Assembly: GCF_009870125.1 (NCBI RefSeq)
Contig: NC_046683.1
Location: forward strand, 65,983,869-66,047,868
Reading direction: 5' to 3'
DNA: 64,000 nt
Origin: Drosophila pseudoobscura
Taxonomy: Eukaryota > Arthropoda > Insecta > Diptera > Drosophilidae
Under the pieces are notes generated by a model. The model made no database searches, had not been told where the DNA came from, and saw only the letters and a program-made list of their open reading frames with translations. A program made the translations under genes and the position numbers. How positions within the stretch are numbered: position 1 is the first letter of the stretch; the number at the start of each line of letters is the position of its first letter. Positions 21,459 to 34,457 of this stretch are shown in pieces.

Positions 21459-23736
21459 ATGGCTGCAGCTATCGATGGTGTTCTCCCAGGCACATTGCAG
21501 GAGCTGGTAAAAAAGTCCAAGGTGCTGGTTGTTGGCGCTGGCGGGATCGGCTGCGAGGTCCTCAAGAACCTTGTGCTCAGCGGCTTCAACGACATTCAAA
21601 TTGTGAGTTTTGTGAATTCCACGCGTCGCTTGGCTTAAATACCCATCCCATTTAGATCGACTTGGACACCATTGACCTGAGTAATCTCAATCGGCAATTT
21701 CTTTTTCATCGCGAACACGTGGGAAAATCAAAGGCCCGTGTGGCACGGGAAACTGCTTTGAGCTTCAATCCGGATGCAAAGATAACTGCATACCATGATA
21801 GCGTCACATCGTAAGTTCAGTTCCAAGATCTCGCATATTCTCGTCCATATTCTAGTTCTATCTACTGTCCGTTTCCAGCTCCGACTACGGTGTCAGCTTC
21901 TTCCAGAAGTTCGATGTAATCCTCAGCGCTCTGGACAATCGTGCTGCCCGCAATCATGTGAATCGCATGTGTCTTAATGCCGATGTTCCTTTGATCGAGA
22001 GTGGCACCTCGGGCTACAATGGTCAGGTGGAGCTGATCAAGCGGGGCCTCACCCAATGCTACGAGTGCACACCCAAGGAGAAGCAACGCAGTTTTCCCGG
22101 CTGCACCATACGCAACACGCCCTCGGAGCCCATCCACTGTATTGTGTGGGCCAAGCATCTCTTCAAGTGAGTTGAATTCTGAGCCAATCCAATTGAACCG
22201 ATTCCAAGTCTAACCCCCTTCCATTGTAGTCAACTGTTTGGAGAATCTCTCGATGATGAGGACATTTCTCCAGACGCTGCCGATCCGGATGCCCAGAGTG
22301 TCCCCCAAGAATTCGATGCAGGCGCAGGTGGAGACGGTGAGGCGAAGATCAGCAAAGAGAAAACTCCAACGGAGGAGGGTACGAACAATGGCAATGTTGT
22401 GCGCATCAACACCCGCCAGTGGGCCAAGGATTGCGACTACGATGCTGCGAAGCTCTTCAACAAGTTCTTCGATGAGGACATCAACTACTTGCTGAAAATG
22501 TCTAATCTGTGGACCTCGCGAAAGGCCCCAGTGCCCGTTTCTTGGGACACACTTGTGCCCGAAGGGACGACTGATATCCAGCCAGAGTTCGCACGGCAGC
22601 ATCACAAGGTCTGGACCGTGGAGGAGTGTGCCCATGTCTTTGCCAATACGCTTAAGGAGCTGAGCGCATCATTCCTCAAACTAAAGGCTGATGAAACACT
22701 TGTCTGGGACAAGGATGATCAGCCGGCAATGGACTTTGTGGCCGCCTGCGCCAATGTGCGCTCCTACATCTTTGACATTGAGCGAAAGTCAAGATTTGAA
22801 ATCAAGTCGATGGCAGGGAATATTATACCCGCAATTGCCACCACCAATGCGATTACTGCTGGCATCTCTGTGATGCGAGCCTTCAATGTCCTTGAGGCCA
22901 AATGGGAACAGTGCAAGGCCGTCTATGCCCGTCTTCGCCCCAATGGACGCGGCCAGTTCCTTGTCCCAGATGCCTCCTTGGCAGAACCCAATCCCAGTTG
23001 CTATGTCTGCTCCCTAGATCCGGCCATTACCCTCCGCATCGATACCAAGCGTGTTCACATTAAGGAGCTACGCGACGATGTACTGATTAAAACACTCAAC
23101 ATGCTCCATCCAGATGTGGTACTGGTGGGCTCTAACTCTATTTTGATCTCTTCGGAGGAGGGTGAAACGACAGATAATGACGACAAGCTGCTGTCCGAAA
23201 TGAACGTTGTAGACGGCGCAATCCTGAACTGTGATGATTTTCATCAGAACTACAGTCTAAGCGTAATAATATCGCATTTCGATGCAGAGCGAGACGATTC
23301 TCTCTTCGAGGTGTCTGCCGACTCAAAGCAGTTGCAACCCAAAGAGGAGGAGCAAAAGAAGCCGGACGATGAAACCGACAAAGGAAAGGAAGCACGAAAA
23401 CGTTCTGCCAATGGTGCAGATGTTGCTGCAGATGATGGCCCCTCCACATCGAAGCGTAGTCGTCCAACCGAAATTGAAGACGATGACGACGATGACTGTC
23501 TTGTGATCGAAGAGGAAAACGATGAGGATGTAATGGTCGTGGCCACAGATAACCTTTCCGTAGAGAGTCCCGCCAAATCGGCCGCCAAGCGAAAGCCCAG
23601 CGTAGCGATCGAGGATATCACCGAGATATTGGATTCGTCCGACGAGGAGGAAGCCGGACCAACCAAATGCAAACGTTCCAAGATAGAACTGCCCGATCTG
23701 AAGATCAATCAAATGGAAGTCATAAACATTGATTGA
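21459..23736 (+). CDS. Uba2: Uba2, SUMO-activating enzyme subunit 2
   Basis: Catalytic subunit of the SUMO E1 (with Aos1), which adenylates SUMO and carries it as a thioester to Ubc9 (lesswright). Exons: 21459-21602, 21656-21810, 21879-22166, 22230-23736, giving 697 residues. The nucleotide-binding loop [15 protein letters not shown] is at about 24-38. The adenylation domain includes [16 protein letters not shown]. The catalytic Cys is in [10 protein letters not shown] (about residue 175). The ubiquitin-fold domain is followed by an acidic tail with possible SUMO-interacting or phospho-acidic segments ([10 protein letters not shown]) and Lys/Arg clusters (SKRSRP, AAKRKPS) that could be nuclear localisation signals. 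Length matches fly Uba2. Confidence 0.96.
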
Positions 23737-24093
23737 ACAGAGTACAATCTTTCCGTTTAAACATTCTCTAACCAGTTCCATGGAATTTTCTGAATTTTTA
23801 AGATTTTAAGAATAACGATGCGAATAATTTAAAGTGATTTGACGGTTTTTTTTTTAAGTGAATTCCTATGTATCCTCAATACTGTGTCTCATGAAATTTT
23901 GTATATGAAGAGCAACACATACGATAATGAATAATAATAATATCCACAATTTGCAAAAATCGGAGTTTTGAAAGTGTCATCGATAGCAACCAGTGCTGAT
24001 TTTTTGTTATCGGCAGTGGGTTAATGTTAATCTAGCCAAGGTGAGTGATTTGCCAACGTTTGGAAAGAATTTCAATGAAAATCCGACTTTTAG
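23737..24093. other. Intergenic, Uba2 / mRpL36
   Basis: 3' end of Uba2, then the mRpL36 promoter. CATCGATAG at 23979-23987 is DRE-like. CTAGCCAAGGTGAGTG near 24034 could be a donor for a short 5' UTR intron of mRpL36. Confidence 0.45.
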
Positions 24094-24480
24094 ATGTCCT
24101 TTGCTGGCAAAATACTTCAACACAGCGCCCGCCTGTGGAATGGCCTCAGTTCCAAGCGTGGATTTCACGTCCTAATGCGCCCCACGGCCATCGCAGCCGG
24201 AGTGACCAACAACAGCAATCAAACACAACTGGTGGCCAACACAAATGTTTCCGCAGGACTGCTGACCCCTGTCTCTACTCTGCTGCAGCAGGTCGCCGGC
24301 TTTAAAGTCAAGGGACGCCTAAAGAGGCGCTGCAAGGATTGCTACATTGTGGTGCGCCAGGAACGCGGTTATGTCATCTGCCCCACGCATCCGCGCCACA
24401 AGCAAATGTCGATGAAGAAACGTGACTACAAGTCTTGGATATTGACACACGCCACCCAGTCCAAGGAACGAGGCTTCTAG
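24094..24480 (+). CDS. mRpL36: mRpL36, mitochondrial large-subunit ribosomal protein bL36m
   Basis: 128 residues, single exon. The N-terminal half ([16 protein letters not shown]) looks like a mitochondrial presequence with Arg and no acidic residues. The C-terminal 45 residues are the bL36 core, [18 protein letters not shown] then [11 protein letters not shown], with the Cys-Cys-Cys-His zinc ligands intact. An AATAAA poly(A) signal follows near 24522. Confidence 0.95.
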   Translation: MSFAGKILQHSARLWNGLSSKRGFHVLMRPTAIAAGVTNNSNQTQLVANTNVSAGLLTPVSTLLQQVAGFKVKGRLKRRCKDCYIVVRQERGYVICPTHPRHKQMSMKKRDYKSWILTHATQSKERGF

Positions 24481-24757
24481 TTTTCTGTAGCCCCTACAAC
24501 TAGCATTTTTCTTTCAAATTTAAATAAAAACATAACATTTTATCTATAGTGGAAAACTAGGCGTTGCCCAACACTGGTGGCTCAGCTGGAATTTTTTTGT
24601 TTATCTCCATTTCTGGACACAAAAATTAGTCGCTTGGTGCCGATCCCGTCGCTTTTCTAAATTTTTCTTGACCGGCGTGCAAGCAAAAAGCAAATACGTC
24701 TGACGTCAGTGTACTAATACGGGTGCATTGCTGATAAAACCCGAAAATTCGGGCAAA

Positions 24758-25504
24758 ATGACGGCTCATTTCATGAATGTTCTGCGGCAGGCCTTCAAGA
24801 CATTCGATCGTGCTAACCACGCCAGCTTCAATACCAATTTGCAGCACCTCAAGCAGCTAACAGATGAACTCACCTACCGTGATCTTCACATCAAGGAGGA
24901 GCTCTTTCGCCCCCACGCTGGGGCACCGTCCCCGTCCCACGCCCAGGGCCGTGCGCCCTGCAGCTACATGCACATCTTTGAAGACGAGCGCTTCTCGATG
25001 AGCCTGTTCATTGTGCGTGGCTCCAGTTCCATTCCCCTGCACGACCATCCCATGATGTTTGGCCTGCTTCGCTGTATCTGGGGGAAGCTGCTGGTCCAGA
25101 GCTACACACAGCAGCTGGGGCCCGACGAGCCCCTGCACTACGACACGGATCCCATTGTGGTGAAGGTGAACGTCGAGGAGCCCTGCCTGGTATCACCAGA
25201 CACTCCCAGCGCCATGGTCACACCACGCAAGCGAAACTATCACCATATAACCGAGGCGGGCAACGGCGTGGCCGCCTTCTTCGATATACTCAGTCCACCC
25301 TACGACGCCGACATGCCCATGTATGGCCCACGCAGCTGTCGCTTCTATCGCCCCAAGTCGGATGGGGGCCAAACGCAGCTACACTGCATCCCCTCGCCAG
25401 CCACATACTATTGCGATGTGGTGGACACGCCCAAGACCGTTTTGCAATGTGCCTTCAAATGCGCCGACGAAGACTATGCCGAGAACGTCCCAGAGACGCA
25501 GTGA
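24758..25504 (+). CDS. 2-aminoethanethiol dioxygenase (ADO/PCO family)
   Basis: Non-haem iron thiol dioxygenase that oxidises cysteamine and N-terminal cysteines using O2; the D. melanogaster counterpart is, I believe, CG7550. 248 residues, single exon. The chosen start is the ATG at 24758 (MTAHFMNVLRQAFKTF). The cupin iron site IPLHDHPMMFGLLR gives two His ligands. A third His is expected in YHHITEAGNG. The C-terminus has the family block ILSPPYDADM and a CRFYRP segment. Divergent or same-strand spacing to mRpL36 is about 280 bases. Confidence 0.93.
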   Translation: MTAHFMNVLRQAFKTFDRANHASFNTNLQHLKQLTDELTYRDLHIKEELFRPHAGAPSPSHAQGRAPCSYMHIFEDERFSMSLFIVRGSSSIPLHDHPMMFGLLRCIWGKLLVQSYTQQLGPDEPLHYDTDPIVVKVNVEEPCLVSPDTPSAMVTPRKRNYHHITEAGNGVAAFFDILSPPYDADMPMYGPRSCRFYRPKSDGGQTQLHCIPSPATYYCDVVDTPKTVLQCAFKCADEDYAENVPETQ

Positions 25505-25691
25505 AGCCCCGCGTTGGGCTTACAGCAGCAGCATCCCCCAGCCGACTCCATCATTTGTGGACTCCAGTCAAGCCCACAAGCGAGCAAGCATTTTCTGTGT
25601 TATTTAAATAAATTTGCCTCCTTTTTTTTAAATTCATTCCGGAATCATGGAATATGTTATTTTATTCTCAGTCAAGCAGAATGGTTAGTAT

Positions 25692-27415
25692 TTAGTCATC
25701 GTCTTCGGCTTGATAAATGTTCTGGTTCCTACGCTTTAGTTTCTTGACGCTGGGTGGACTACTGGGAGGTGGCGGGACTGCCTTGACTTTTGGATTGTCC
25801 ACTGCCTCCGACTCGGCTGTCTCTGCTGTCTTTGGATCCTCATCTTCCTCAGGCAGATCTATCACGCTGTCATCTTTTTCTGCTGCGGTAGCATCAGCTG
25901 TAACTGTAGGCGCCGGCAAGAACAAATTAAGTTTTCTTTTCGAAGGGGTCACAAGTGGTTCAGGAGGAGGGGAGCTCCCTTCGATGGGTTCTTGATCCTG
26001 ACATTGATCCTGAACGTGAACAATGGTTTCCTCTGCCTTCGGGTCTATGCTTTCAACCGCAACTGCTGGCAGATCCTTGCCATTGGCCAGCAACGCCAGA
26101 CAGAGTGGATCATCTACACCCAAGACAGAACAGAATGTATTGCTCTGGGGATTTAGATGGGCCGTGGGTTGACCCACGACCATATGCTTATAGTTGGACT
26201 GCTCCTGCGGATCAAAGGCAGGCACCGTTCGCTGAAAGTTCTCCGGGATCTTGAGGCTCTGGAATTTGGTGGTCAACGAATCCAGTTCCTCCTCGGTGGG
26301 TGTGAAATTGAAGCGCTCTGCGATGGCGCCAGCCTTCTTGCCCGGCAGGTAGTAGTAGTTCTCCTTCACCGAGATAAGATGATTGGTGCTTTGCAGAATA
26401 ACAAGCCATTCGGCATCGTATTCAAACGTGGGATTACCTTCAATCGCTTCACTGGGTATGTCCAGCACTTGGAGAAATGCTCGTCGAGGCAGGCATTTGT
26501 CCAGAGCGAGAAACTTTGTAACAGCCACTGGTTTGGGTGGCAGCCTAGATGTGCTCTCCTCATCGTCGCTCTCACTACTGCTGCTGCTGCTGCTGCTTGA
26601 AGAGCCGTCTCCCATTTTGGTTGGGGCTTTGGTTGCGTTTTGGTGTGGCACGAGGGCGGCAAATTTACAATGCAAATGTGCGGCAAACCAGTAAGAGGGC
26701 TGTACTGCCTTCAGCAGCTCCTCCAGTGGTCGACTGCCTAGTTGTCCGCTCTCCATGTCAGCCGCAAAATAGGGTTTCTTCCTGAGCAGCTGGGCCTTGT
26801 TGCCGTATTCATAGATGCCGGTGGGCCAATCGTGCGACAAGAATATGTCTATCTTACCAGATAGCTGCTTCAGGCGGAACACCTCCAACTGCCGCACGTG
26901 ATAGACACTGCGACATGTGGATTCCGTGTAGGGCGGGAATTCGTGATGGCCACGCAGGAAGTCGTGTCCCTTGTAGATACCACTGATGCCTGCAATACGA
27001 ACGCCGTTCACATTTACTACTCCAGCATAGCCCAGATAATATATATTTGGGGCCACCCATCCGCCGTATGGAAGCTCTTGCAGGTAGTTCGAGGCCTCGT
27101 GGTTGCCGCCAATGAAAATAGTCAGCACAGGGGCCACGCATTCCCCGCTGTAATATCTGTGGAACAATAAAGCCATATTAAATATAAAATACACTGATCT
27201 CTTTGCCACTCCACTCACTTGTAAAAGGTACATATATCCAGGTACTTCTTCGGCACAGCCATCGTTTGCAGATCCTCCAGATTGCGCGTGGATTGAAAGT
27301 CACCGCAGCATAGCAGGAGATCGATCTTTGTATTGCTCTCCTTCTCGATGCATGCTATGGTGTCGTATATGCGCTCCAGTTCACCGTGCGCGCATCCTTC
27401 TATTGCTATTTTCAT
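25692..27415 (-). CDS. ldbr: ldbr, lariat debranching enzyme (Dbr1)
   Basis: Nuclear metallophosphoesterase that hydrolyses the 2'-5' branch of intron lariats. Exons 27415-27219 and 27156-25692, giving 553 residues. Metal-site motifs in order: [13 protein letters not shown] (7-19), [29 protein letters not shown] and [10 protein letters not shown], all intact. The C-terminal Dbr1 domain ([15 protein letters not shown]) follows a Ser-rich linker. The tail is acidic with Lys-rich patches, ending QAEDDD. Confidence 0.95.
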
Positions 27416-28163
27416 GCTTCTCTCTTTTTTAATTGTTGGTTTGGTTTGTAAACAATAATAATGCCCGGCATTAAAAAAATGCTAAGCATTTGGCGACTTA
27501 CAGCACTCATACCAGTGTTGTTGAACGTGCATCCCATATTTATAGCGGCAAAATCAGCTAAATTCAAATGTATTTTATTTTATCAAATTTCCATTAAATT
27601 CAAACGTTAAAAATGATTTTATTTTTCAAAAATATCGATCCATTTACATAATATACGCGTAATGTGAGTGTAAAGAAAATGTATGTGAAATGCTCTGCTT
27701 TGAATTCTCATTCTATGACCATTTATCCATATAGTTTTTTGTTTTTCTCGGAGTTCTGGGGGTCGTGCGGGGGCTCGTACAATCTCATTTGATGAGACTT
27801 CCTCGTCTTGTCAGTGTGTTGTTTTTTTTTTGTTCCGTTTCGTTTACATACAAAGATTTACAGTGTGGACTCATTTCGACTTAAGTTTTATCATAATTTA
27901 GTTGGCATGGAGTTGCCAAGAAATAGACAGTAAAATATACATCTACAATAAATATATGCGACTATCCCGGGACTGTCGCAGCGGCAGCGCATGCCATGCC
28001 TTTAGTACATAGAATGTACGTAGAAACCAAGAGAATGCCTTAAAGCTATAATCAGCATGCCTATTCAGTGTTTTAGTTTTTTTTTTTCGTTTTGGAAAGA
28101 ATATGAGAAACGATCAAGTCATAAATCGAACTAAGTCTCTGGTGTGGTGTCAGTTTCAGTTAA
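27416..28163. other. ldbr promoter and msk 3' UTR
   Basis: No coding frame. The left 150 bases are the ldbr upstream region (ACCAGTGTTGTTGAAC near 27511). ATATCGATC at about 27632 is DRE-like. TTTATT words near 27570-27620 are possible minus-strand poly(A) signals for msk, giving msk a 3' UTR of roughly 500 bases. Confidence 0.45.
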
Positions 28164-31100
28164 TTAGGAGCCGAACTTGAAGGATGAGGGAACTGTTGTC
28201 TGGGGAAAGGCGAAACCACCTTGCTTCTCAATTAGCTTCGATTCTTTGGCCGCCTTCCGTTGATCGGCGGTCACGACCACATCCTGAAGCGCCCTTGCCT
28301 GTTCAGGGGTAAGGTTTGACGTCAGCAGCGCATACCAGGCCTGATCTTGGGCAGAAAGTGCTAAGGGTAGCATGAGGGGAAAGAAACAGAGTGAGAGTCA
28401 GAGTCAGAAAAGAGGAATCTATGGGAGGAATCATCGCCAAAACGAACCTGTAATAACTTCCTTAAATGTCCAGTATTCATCGATGGCGCTATCGTTCTCC
28501 TCGTCGTCGATTGGCGTGGTGAATGTTTCAAGACCCGTCTCGTTGAGGTCCTCCACAGACTCTTCAGCGTCGTCATTCGACTCGTCATCGTCATCCTTGA
28601 CCTCGGCCTTGACCTCAAAGCCAGCCTCGCCCGCTTTCGCTTTGGTGAACTCGGCCAGTTTGTCCAAATAGTTGGGTGCCATTTCGTCCATGTCGTCCTC
28701 GTCGCTGGACAGAGCCTCCTCACAGTCATCGCCATCCTCCTCCTCCTCCTCCTCTTCGTCCTCCTGGGCCCTGGACTCGTAAGCTCTCTTCAAGCCATCG
28801 AAGAGCAGGATCAGCGAGGGCACAATCTTGCCAGCCACCTCACTCAGCACCTGCGGCTTGGCATCGCCCAACGAGATGAGTGTACACAGGCCAAGGACAC
28901 ACAGTTTGCGGTCGTGAATGCTGAAAACGAGATGGGGTATAGGGTTAAAACAAAACCAAAGTGAAAGGGTAATCGCCCCAGTCTTACCCCAGAAAACAGT
29001 CGGTGTCGTGAAGCCATTGCTTGATGAAATGCGAGCTTATTGGTTCGTTATTCGGCTGCGACATCTTGTCCAGAATGGAGAGCAGCAACTGGGGATTGTA
29101 GTAGAGGGCCGCAATCACCACCTGGAGGCACATGGTGCGCAGCTCCGAGGACTGGACCTCGCGTGTTAGGCGCGACAGAGCCAGCTCCACGAACATGTGT
29201 ATCACTGAATCGATTTGGCCCTTGCACTGCAGAATAATGACCTCCATCAGTTTGGCCGCATGGCACTCTGGATCCTCGCCAGGATTGCCAGTGAGCATCT
29301 GTCGATAAGATCAGAGAGCATACGATAATGATTAATAACTGGATAGCTTGTTCGATTAGGGAGACGTTTGATCTGGTCTGCGGTCTGGAGTCTTTACCGT
29401 TTTGCACATGTCGAGTATGGCCAGGAGTCGGTTGGGATTGGAGAGGAAGGCTGGTGTATCGACCGTCACATAGTTATGCAGCGCTGGCATAATGTCAATG
29501 AAGTAATCGATGCCATCCTTCTTGAATACCTGATAGATCAGCTCTAGCATTTGCCACATCTCCGGGGAAATGGCCTTGCACGTCAGATCGTACACCAGAG
29601 AGAACGTTTCTTCGTAGAAGTCTGTCTCGAGCAAATGAAATGAAAGATTAGAAAGATGATCAAAAGAAGGATCAAAGCTCTCAAATCTTACCCGTAATGT
29701 TGTGCTGGAATATGTGACCCACCACATTGATGACAATGGGATGCAGATTGAGCAGCACTTCGGGGTGCTCCTCCATCACACTCAAAAGGGTTTCGATTGT
29801 GTTGAGCAGACTCATGGCGGTGATGGCCTTCTCATCGGATCCCTCCTCCGACTCGAGCACCTGGCTGAAAGTCGTGGCCAAGTGCTGGCAGATCTCGGTG
29901 GCCACCGGCAGCAGCTGTGTGGTGAAGGTGCACACAATCTTCTGCATGACATTCGTCAGATCCTCGTTCTCCGTCTCCCGAATGATGGTTAACAGCTCCT
30001 TGGTGATCTCCTTGATCTGCGCCTCCACATATGGCGGCGCCTCGTCCTGGGACGATAGGAACATCTGCAGCCCAATGGCGGCCTCCACTTTCACGGGCAA
30101 CTCCTTGTCTGTCAGCAGGGCATTGGTGGTCAGCCGCATGATCTCTGCCAGAACTTGGGGATTCTTGATCTGTACATCGCAGAAATAGTGCAGCACCCAG
30201 CAGGCTCGTGCCCTCATATGCCCAGCGGGATTCTGGAACTCGGGGAACACATATGTCGTCAGCATGGACTCCACCTGGTCCCTGTACAGGGCCTTCTTTA
30301 GCAGAACATCGGCTAGGGTGCCGATCATGTGCAGGGCTCCGTCCTTCTGCTTGTTGTCTGCCTGCTGGGATGTTATGATCTGCATTATTGTGGCCATGGC
30401 CTTGGGCAGGACGCCCTTGCGCTTCTTGCAGATGGAGTGCAGTAACGATTGGGCAGCTGGCACAGGTGTTGCATAGTCCTCAAATATGTCTGCAAAGGAA
30501 ATGATCGTTAGCAACAGCAGATCACGAACAGAGAACGTTTCTCTTACCAAACTTTAAGCGAATGTACTCATAGGGATCGCTTTCCCACAGCTCCTGATCG
30601 GAGTCCGTGAAGGACATGATCGGAAAGATAACGTCCTGTATGACAGCCACCATATGGGGCTTGATCAGCTTCCAGGTGTACGCATGGCTTACGCTGCAAA
30701 TAGAAAGTGTAAGGAAATGTAAGGAAAAATGCATCACAAGATACATACGCATTCTTGAGATAGTTTAGCACATCGGTGAGGACACGCGGCGAGACATAGA
30801 CTCTATTCCGGTACTGGTCGAGGATCTTAAGGAGCACCTCCAAAACACCCTGGCTGAAGGTCGGCAAATACCACTCAGCGAATTTTTGGTACTTTTCACT
30901 AACCACATTGCTAGGACTTCCATAGCTACAAATCAAAGAAAGACCAACTATTATTTAGAGTGCCTTTAATTGCCGTTTTTCTGTTAACGAACCGCTCGAA
31001 CATGCGGACCATGATATGGAGGGCCCACTTCTTGGTCTTCCAGTAGGGGAATTCGGTGCGTTCATCTTCATCCAAGTGCGAGCAATCGGGCACCTCACGA

Positions 31101-32940
31101 TCTGCAATCTGGCGACAGATCTCCATCCACTGCGAAAAGATCTCCTTGGTGATGAGATCAAGCGGCAGGCTGTACTGCGTGAGGGCGTAGTAGATCTTGA
31201 GTATTTGTTTCTGCAGGAGAACTGACTGCTCCGACTGCTCGTTGAGAAGCCTAATTATCAGCTGATAGATCATAGGCAGAAGCAGATTCATGGCCTCGTT
31301 GAGCGGTGTCCGCTCCTCGGATCGCTTGTACTCGTACGTCTTCACCAGCTGATACATGGTGAGCAGCGCTCCGTTCCATCCATTCAGATCCTGGTTCTGC
31401 AGATATATGCTGATGTTGTCCACCACCTGGGGCCAGCGACCAGGAAAGTCGCTCTTGATGATGTGATTAACGCAGACGGAGAGCTGAACCCTGCAAAGAA
31501 CAGCACAGCACATCCCATAATTAGTCGAAATGAGAGGTGAAAAACCCTACAACCCAACAATTGCTTACCTGATCAATTCGGGGGCATGGACAATGGCATC
31601 CACAATGGTGCCACGGATCATGGCCCGATCCTGTTCGTGTATAGAGAAGGGTATGGGCTCGCCCGGCTTTGCCTCGTGGTCCGACCAGCTGCTGTTGATC
31701 AGATTCTTCAAGTAGACGGCACCCGCCTGCCGCACCGGCTGCTCCAGCGTCGTTTGCATAACAATTTGCAGAATGGTGGGCACAAATCCAATGATTTTGT
31801 GTATCTGCGGGAGAAAGAGAACAAAGTCAAATGAAAATGAAATGTAGATCTAGATTATTTTCCCCATTTTCCACCGATTTGTTTACACAGCTGCTGCTGC
31901 TGTCGGGATGGGATGACTAAGGCGGTGTGCAATGGGTTAAGAGAATTATTTGCCCAAAGCATTACAATGCCGTATCGATGGCACCCGCCGACCCGACCCA
32001 GAGGAGGAGGAGGCACGGCACCACTTTAAATTCTGTTCACAATCCCCCAATGAATACGGTAGGCAACGGAGCCATGGCACCGAACCGTGAGCAGATGCCG
32101 GTGGCCGACGACAATTTGCCATAAATGCTGATAAAGTTAATTAACCAATAGAATTAGGAGGGGGGCCTGGAAGGGAGACGGGCATGCAAATCGTTAGATG
32201 CTGACTCAGTCGTAATGAGCATGCCCATGGTACAGTGGAGTGAAAGCAATTGGGTAATTGATGAACAAATGAAAACGTCTCTAATTAAGATTCTGTTTCT
32301 GAGAGACACTGGAAACTGGAAACTCGTTTAATCTGGAAAGTGGATTGCGTAAGAATAGAAAATAAACTTAAAAAATGTAATGGCAGAAACATATTTCGCA
32401 CGCACAGTGCCAGGCAGGAATCACCATTCCCATACATCAAATCGGGGACAAAAGTACTTGTTGCGGTGCCAGGCAATGGGCGCGGAGGAACACAACTCCC
32501 TGCCACAAGGTTATTGATAGATGATTGGTAAAACCAATAAAGCTTCTGCCTCCTCTTCCTCGGCCGATATCGGTTTACTGTTGGGCAGAGGCCCCATTAC
32601 ACCCGCTACACCCCCTCCTACACCCACACCGACACCCACACCGACACCCACACTGACACCCACACCGACACGGACACGGACACCCACACAAAAATCACTG
32701 GGAAATGCAATTGTAGAGTAAGAGAGAGGGAAGGGAGGTTAAAAGCGAACAATTAAAAAAGCACATGGTTTTTGGCGATGGCGCCACCTCAAAGGTCTTT
32801 TACATTTGTTTGTCGCAGGAATGGGAGGGGATTAACGATTAAGGACATACCTGGGCCAGTTGATCCTCGGCGGCCTTGCGCTGCTCGGGATTTGGATCAA
32901 TAGTTGCGCGCAACAGTTCCGTGAGTTTTTGTGCCTCCAT
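28164..32940 (-). CDS. msk: msk (moleskin), importin-7
   Basis: Karyopherin-beta nuclear import receptor (importin-7/8 type), known in flies for nuclear import of phosphorylated ERK and SMAD. Exons, minus order: 32940-32851, 31804-31569, 31490-30993, 30925-30749, 30693-30548, 30489-29692, 29621-29398, 29298-28988, 28920-28448, 28360-28164, giving 1049 residues. The importin-beta N-terminal domain starts [20 protein letters not shown] and includes an [10 protein letters not shown] block. HEAT-like helices run through the protein. Family blocks seen: MFERYGSPSNV (across an exon junction), [14 protein letters not shown] and [13 protein letters not shown]. An acidic run ([10 protein letters not shown]) near residue 900 is the usual RanGTP-proximal acidic loop. 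The first intron (31805-32850) is about 1 kb and holds simple repeats. Confidence 0.96.
32605..32692 (+). repeat. 12-bp tandem repeat in msk intron 1
   Basis: About six imperfect ACACCCACACCG / ACACGGACACGG units. It lies in the first intron of msk and is simple-sequence DNA with no coding meaning on either strand. Confidence 0.8.
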
Positions 32941-33174
32941 TTTCGCCTAGTCGTTGGTCGCCTCTCTCTCTCTCGCTTATTTCCTATTGAATGCACGTTT
33001 TGCCGGTCGCTGCTGCTCCTTTGCACTTTGCACAGAACCAAAGCGCCCACAAAGCACCTGCGAGTTGTTCTATTTGTTTCACAAATTGCTACACAACGCC
33101 ACTGCAAGGGCCTAATTGCAGATATATGCACCCTATATAGCTATAAGGAAAAACGTGGAAAAGGCTATGGGACG

Positions 33175-33262
33175 GCACACACACACCGCCAGTGTGACCG
33201 CGGTCCGACCCTCAGAAATATACCTTAATATACCGTCTCATTTTAAAAATATGCCGTAAATA
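33175..33262 (-). promoter_or_regulatory. msk core promoter block
   Basis: CCAGTGTGACCGCGG (33187-33201) is a full complement of Ohler Motif 1 (GGTCACACTG). It is followed by CCCTCAGAAATATACC, AATATACCG and AAATATGCCG words resembling Motif 6. It sits about 250 bases upstream of the msk ATG, with a 5' UTR containing TC-rich sequence. Confidence 0.6.
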
Positions 33263-33610
33263 TACTGACGAATTCAAGCTCCGATTTTGATATTTCGTGA
33301 AATATTTTTAGCAAGATAGAACATTTATCCCTGCCCACATAATTTTAGGCCGTTGATGAATAAATTTTCTTCAAGATTGTCTAGTATTTAGTGCTTTCTT
33401 TTTTTGTATTTTGACTAAAACAAGGCTTAAACAAAATAGTTCAACCAAAAAAAAAAACAGTCGCAATGTTGCTGGTATTTGAAGACATGATTGGTGTACA
33501 GGCCTTTGTATACCCTAGTTCGTTAATTTATTATGAAGAACCTCTTTTCCAAACTGTTTTTAAAACGAAAATAATAAAGAAATTTGTTTCAAATTGAATA
33601 CTTTTATATA
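33200..33610 (+). repeat. Dispersed promoter-proximal repeat, copy 5
   Basis: Shares with copy 1 the array, CCGTAAATATACTGACGAATTCAAG, TTTTGATATTTCGTGAAATATTTTTAGC, CTGCCCACATAATTTTAG, the TTTTGACTAAAACAAGG region, AATGTTGCTGGTATTTGAAGACATGATTGG and CTTTTCCAAACTGTTTTTAAAACG. These are the only two copies here with this 3' half. Confidence 0.65.
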
Positions 33611-33779
33611 TAAATCGTAATTAGCGGTATCAGAAAACAGCTTATACATCCCAATTTTTATTAAAAAAAAATTTAAATGAGTGTTATATCAGATTTTTTC
33701 AATTAAAATTGCGTAATAATTTTTACACAGCGATTTGTATTTTAAAACTCATAACAGCAACATAACGGTCCTGGTATAG

Positions 33780-34350
33780 GGTATACAATATACATACTCC
33801 ATACATTTTTGGTTGTGTAGTTACCGTGTTGTTACCATGTAAAAATGGAAAATTTTTGTTGACATTTTTGTTTAAACCATATTTTAGACACAATCAAATA
33901 AAAAAGAGGATTTAAAGCTAGCCATTCATTTGGGAAATTGATTCATCAATCGGATAAAGTTATGTGTTCAGGTTTGAGGGTCCTAGCTAGATAGTGATAT
34001 TATACCGAGTATCTAAATCAAGGAATGTAAGTTCCGATCATGGACAGAGAACTATTAACCCATTGTCGACCAAAAGGTATTAAAATACACTCCACGACAG
34101 TTAAGAAACTTGTAGAATTGTAGCAAAGTTCAAATGCAAAATAGGATAATTAGCGGTCATTATGAGGAATATGTATATCTATAATATATCTACAGGAAGA
34201 GTTTGCATACAGTACTATTTTCTGCAGCTTAAGTCAAGTTCTTTGCATGTTAAAAGAGTGGGGCCTACTGGGTTAAGTTCACTCATGGGTAAATCATCAT
34301 GAACTGCTGAGCACTGCTCAAAGGCTAAAGTGACACATCGTTTGACGGAG
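33780..34350 (-). repeat. Dispersed promoter-proximal repeat, copy 6 (inverted, beside Arp3)
   Basis: The complement contains the family core: GGACCCTCAAACCTGAACACATAACTTTATCCGATTGATGAATC matches the core of copy 2. The gene-proximal end (TTAAGTTCACTCATGG, CATCATGAACTGCTGAGCACTGC, AAAGTGACAC, GTTTGACGGAGGTGTGG) is shared only with copy 7 near 56.1 kb. It ends about 110 bases before the Arp3 ATG, so it probably includes or abuts the promoter. Confidence 0.65.
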
Positions 34351-34457
34351 GTGTGGTTGAAAATATATAAAACTTAAATTTAACTCGGTGTAAAGCGTGA
34401 AGCTAATAGTTGACTTCAGCCAGTTTGCTAGAAACAGAAGCACAATCATCAAGGACA

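Noticed and set aside
32440-32721. Pro/Thr repeat frame (TPTPTPTP)
   Set aside because: Produced by the ACACCC microsatellite inside msk intron 1.
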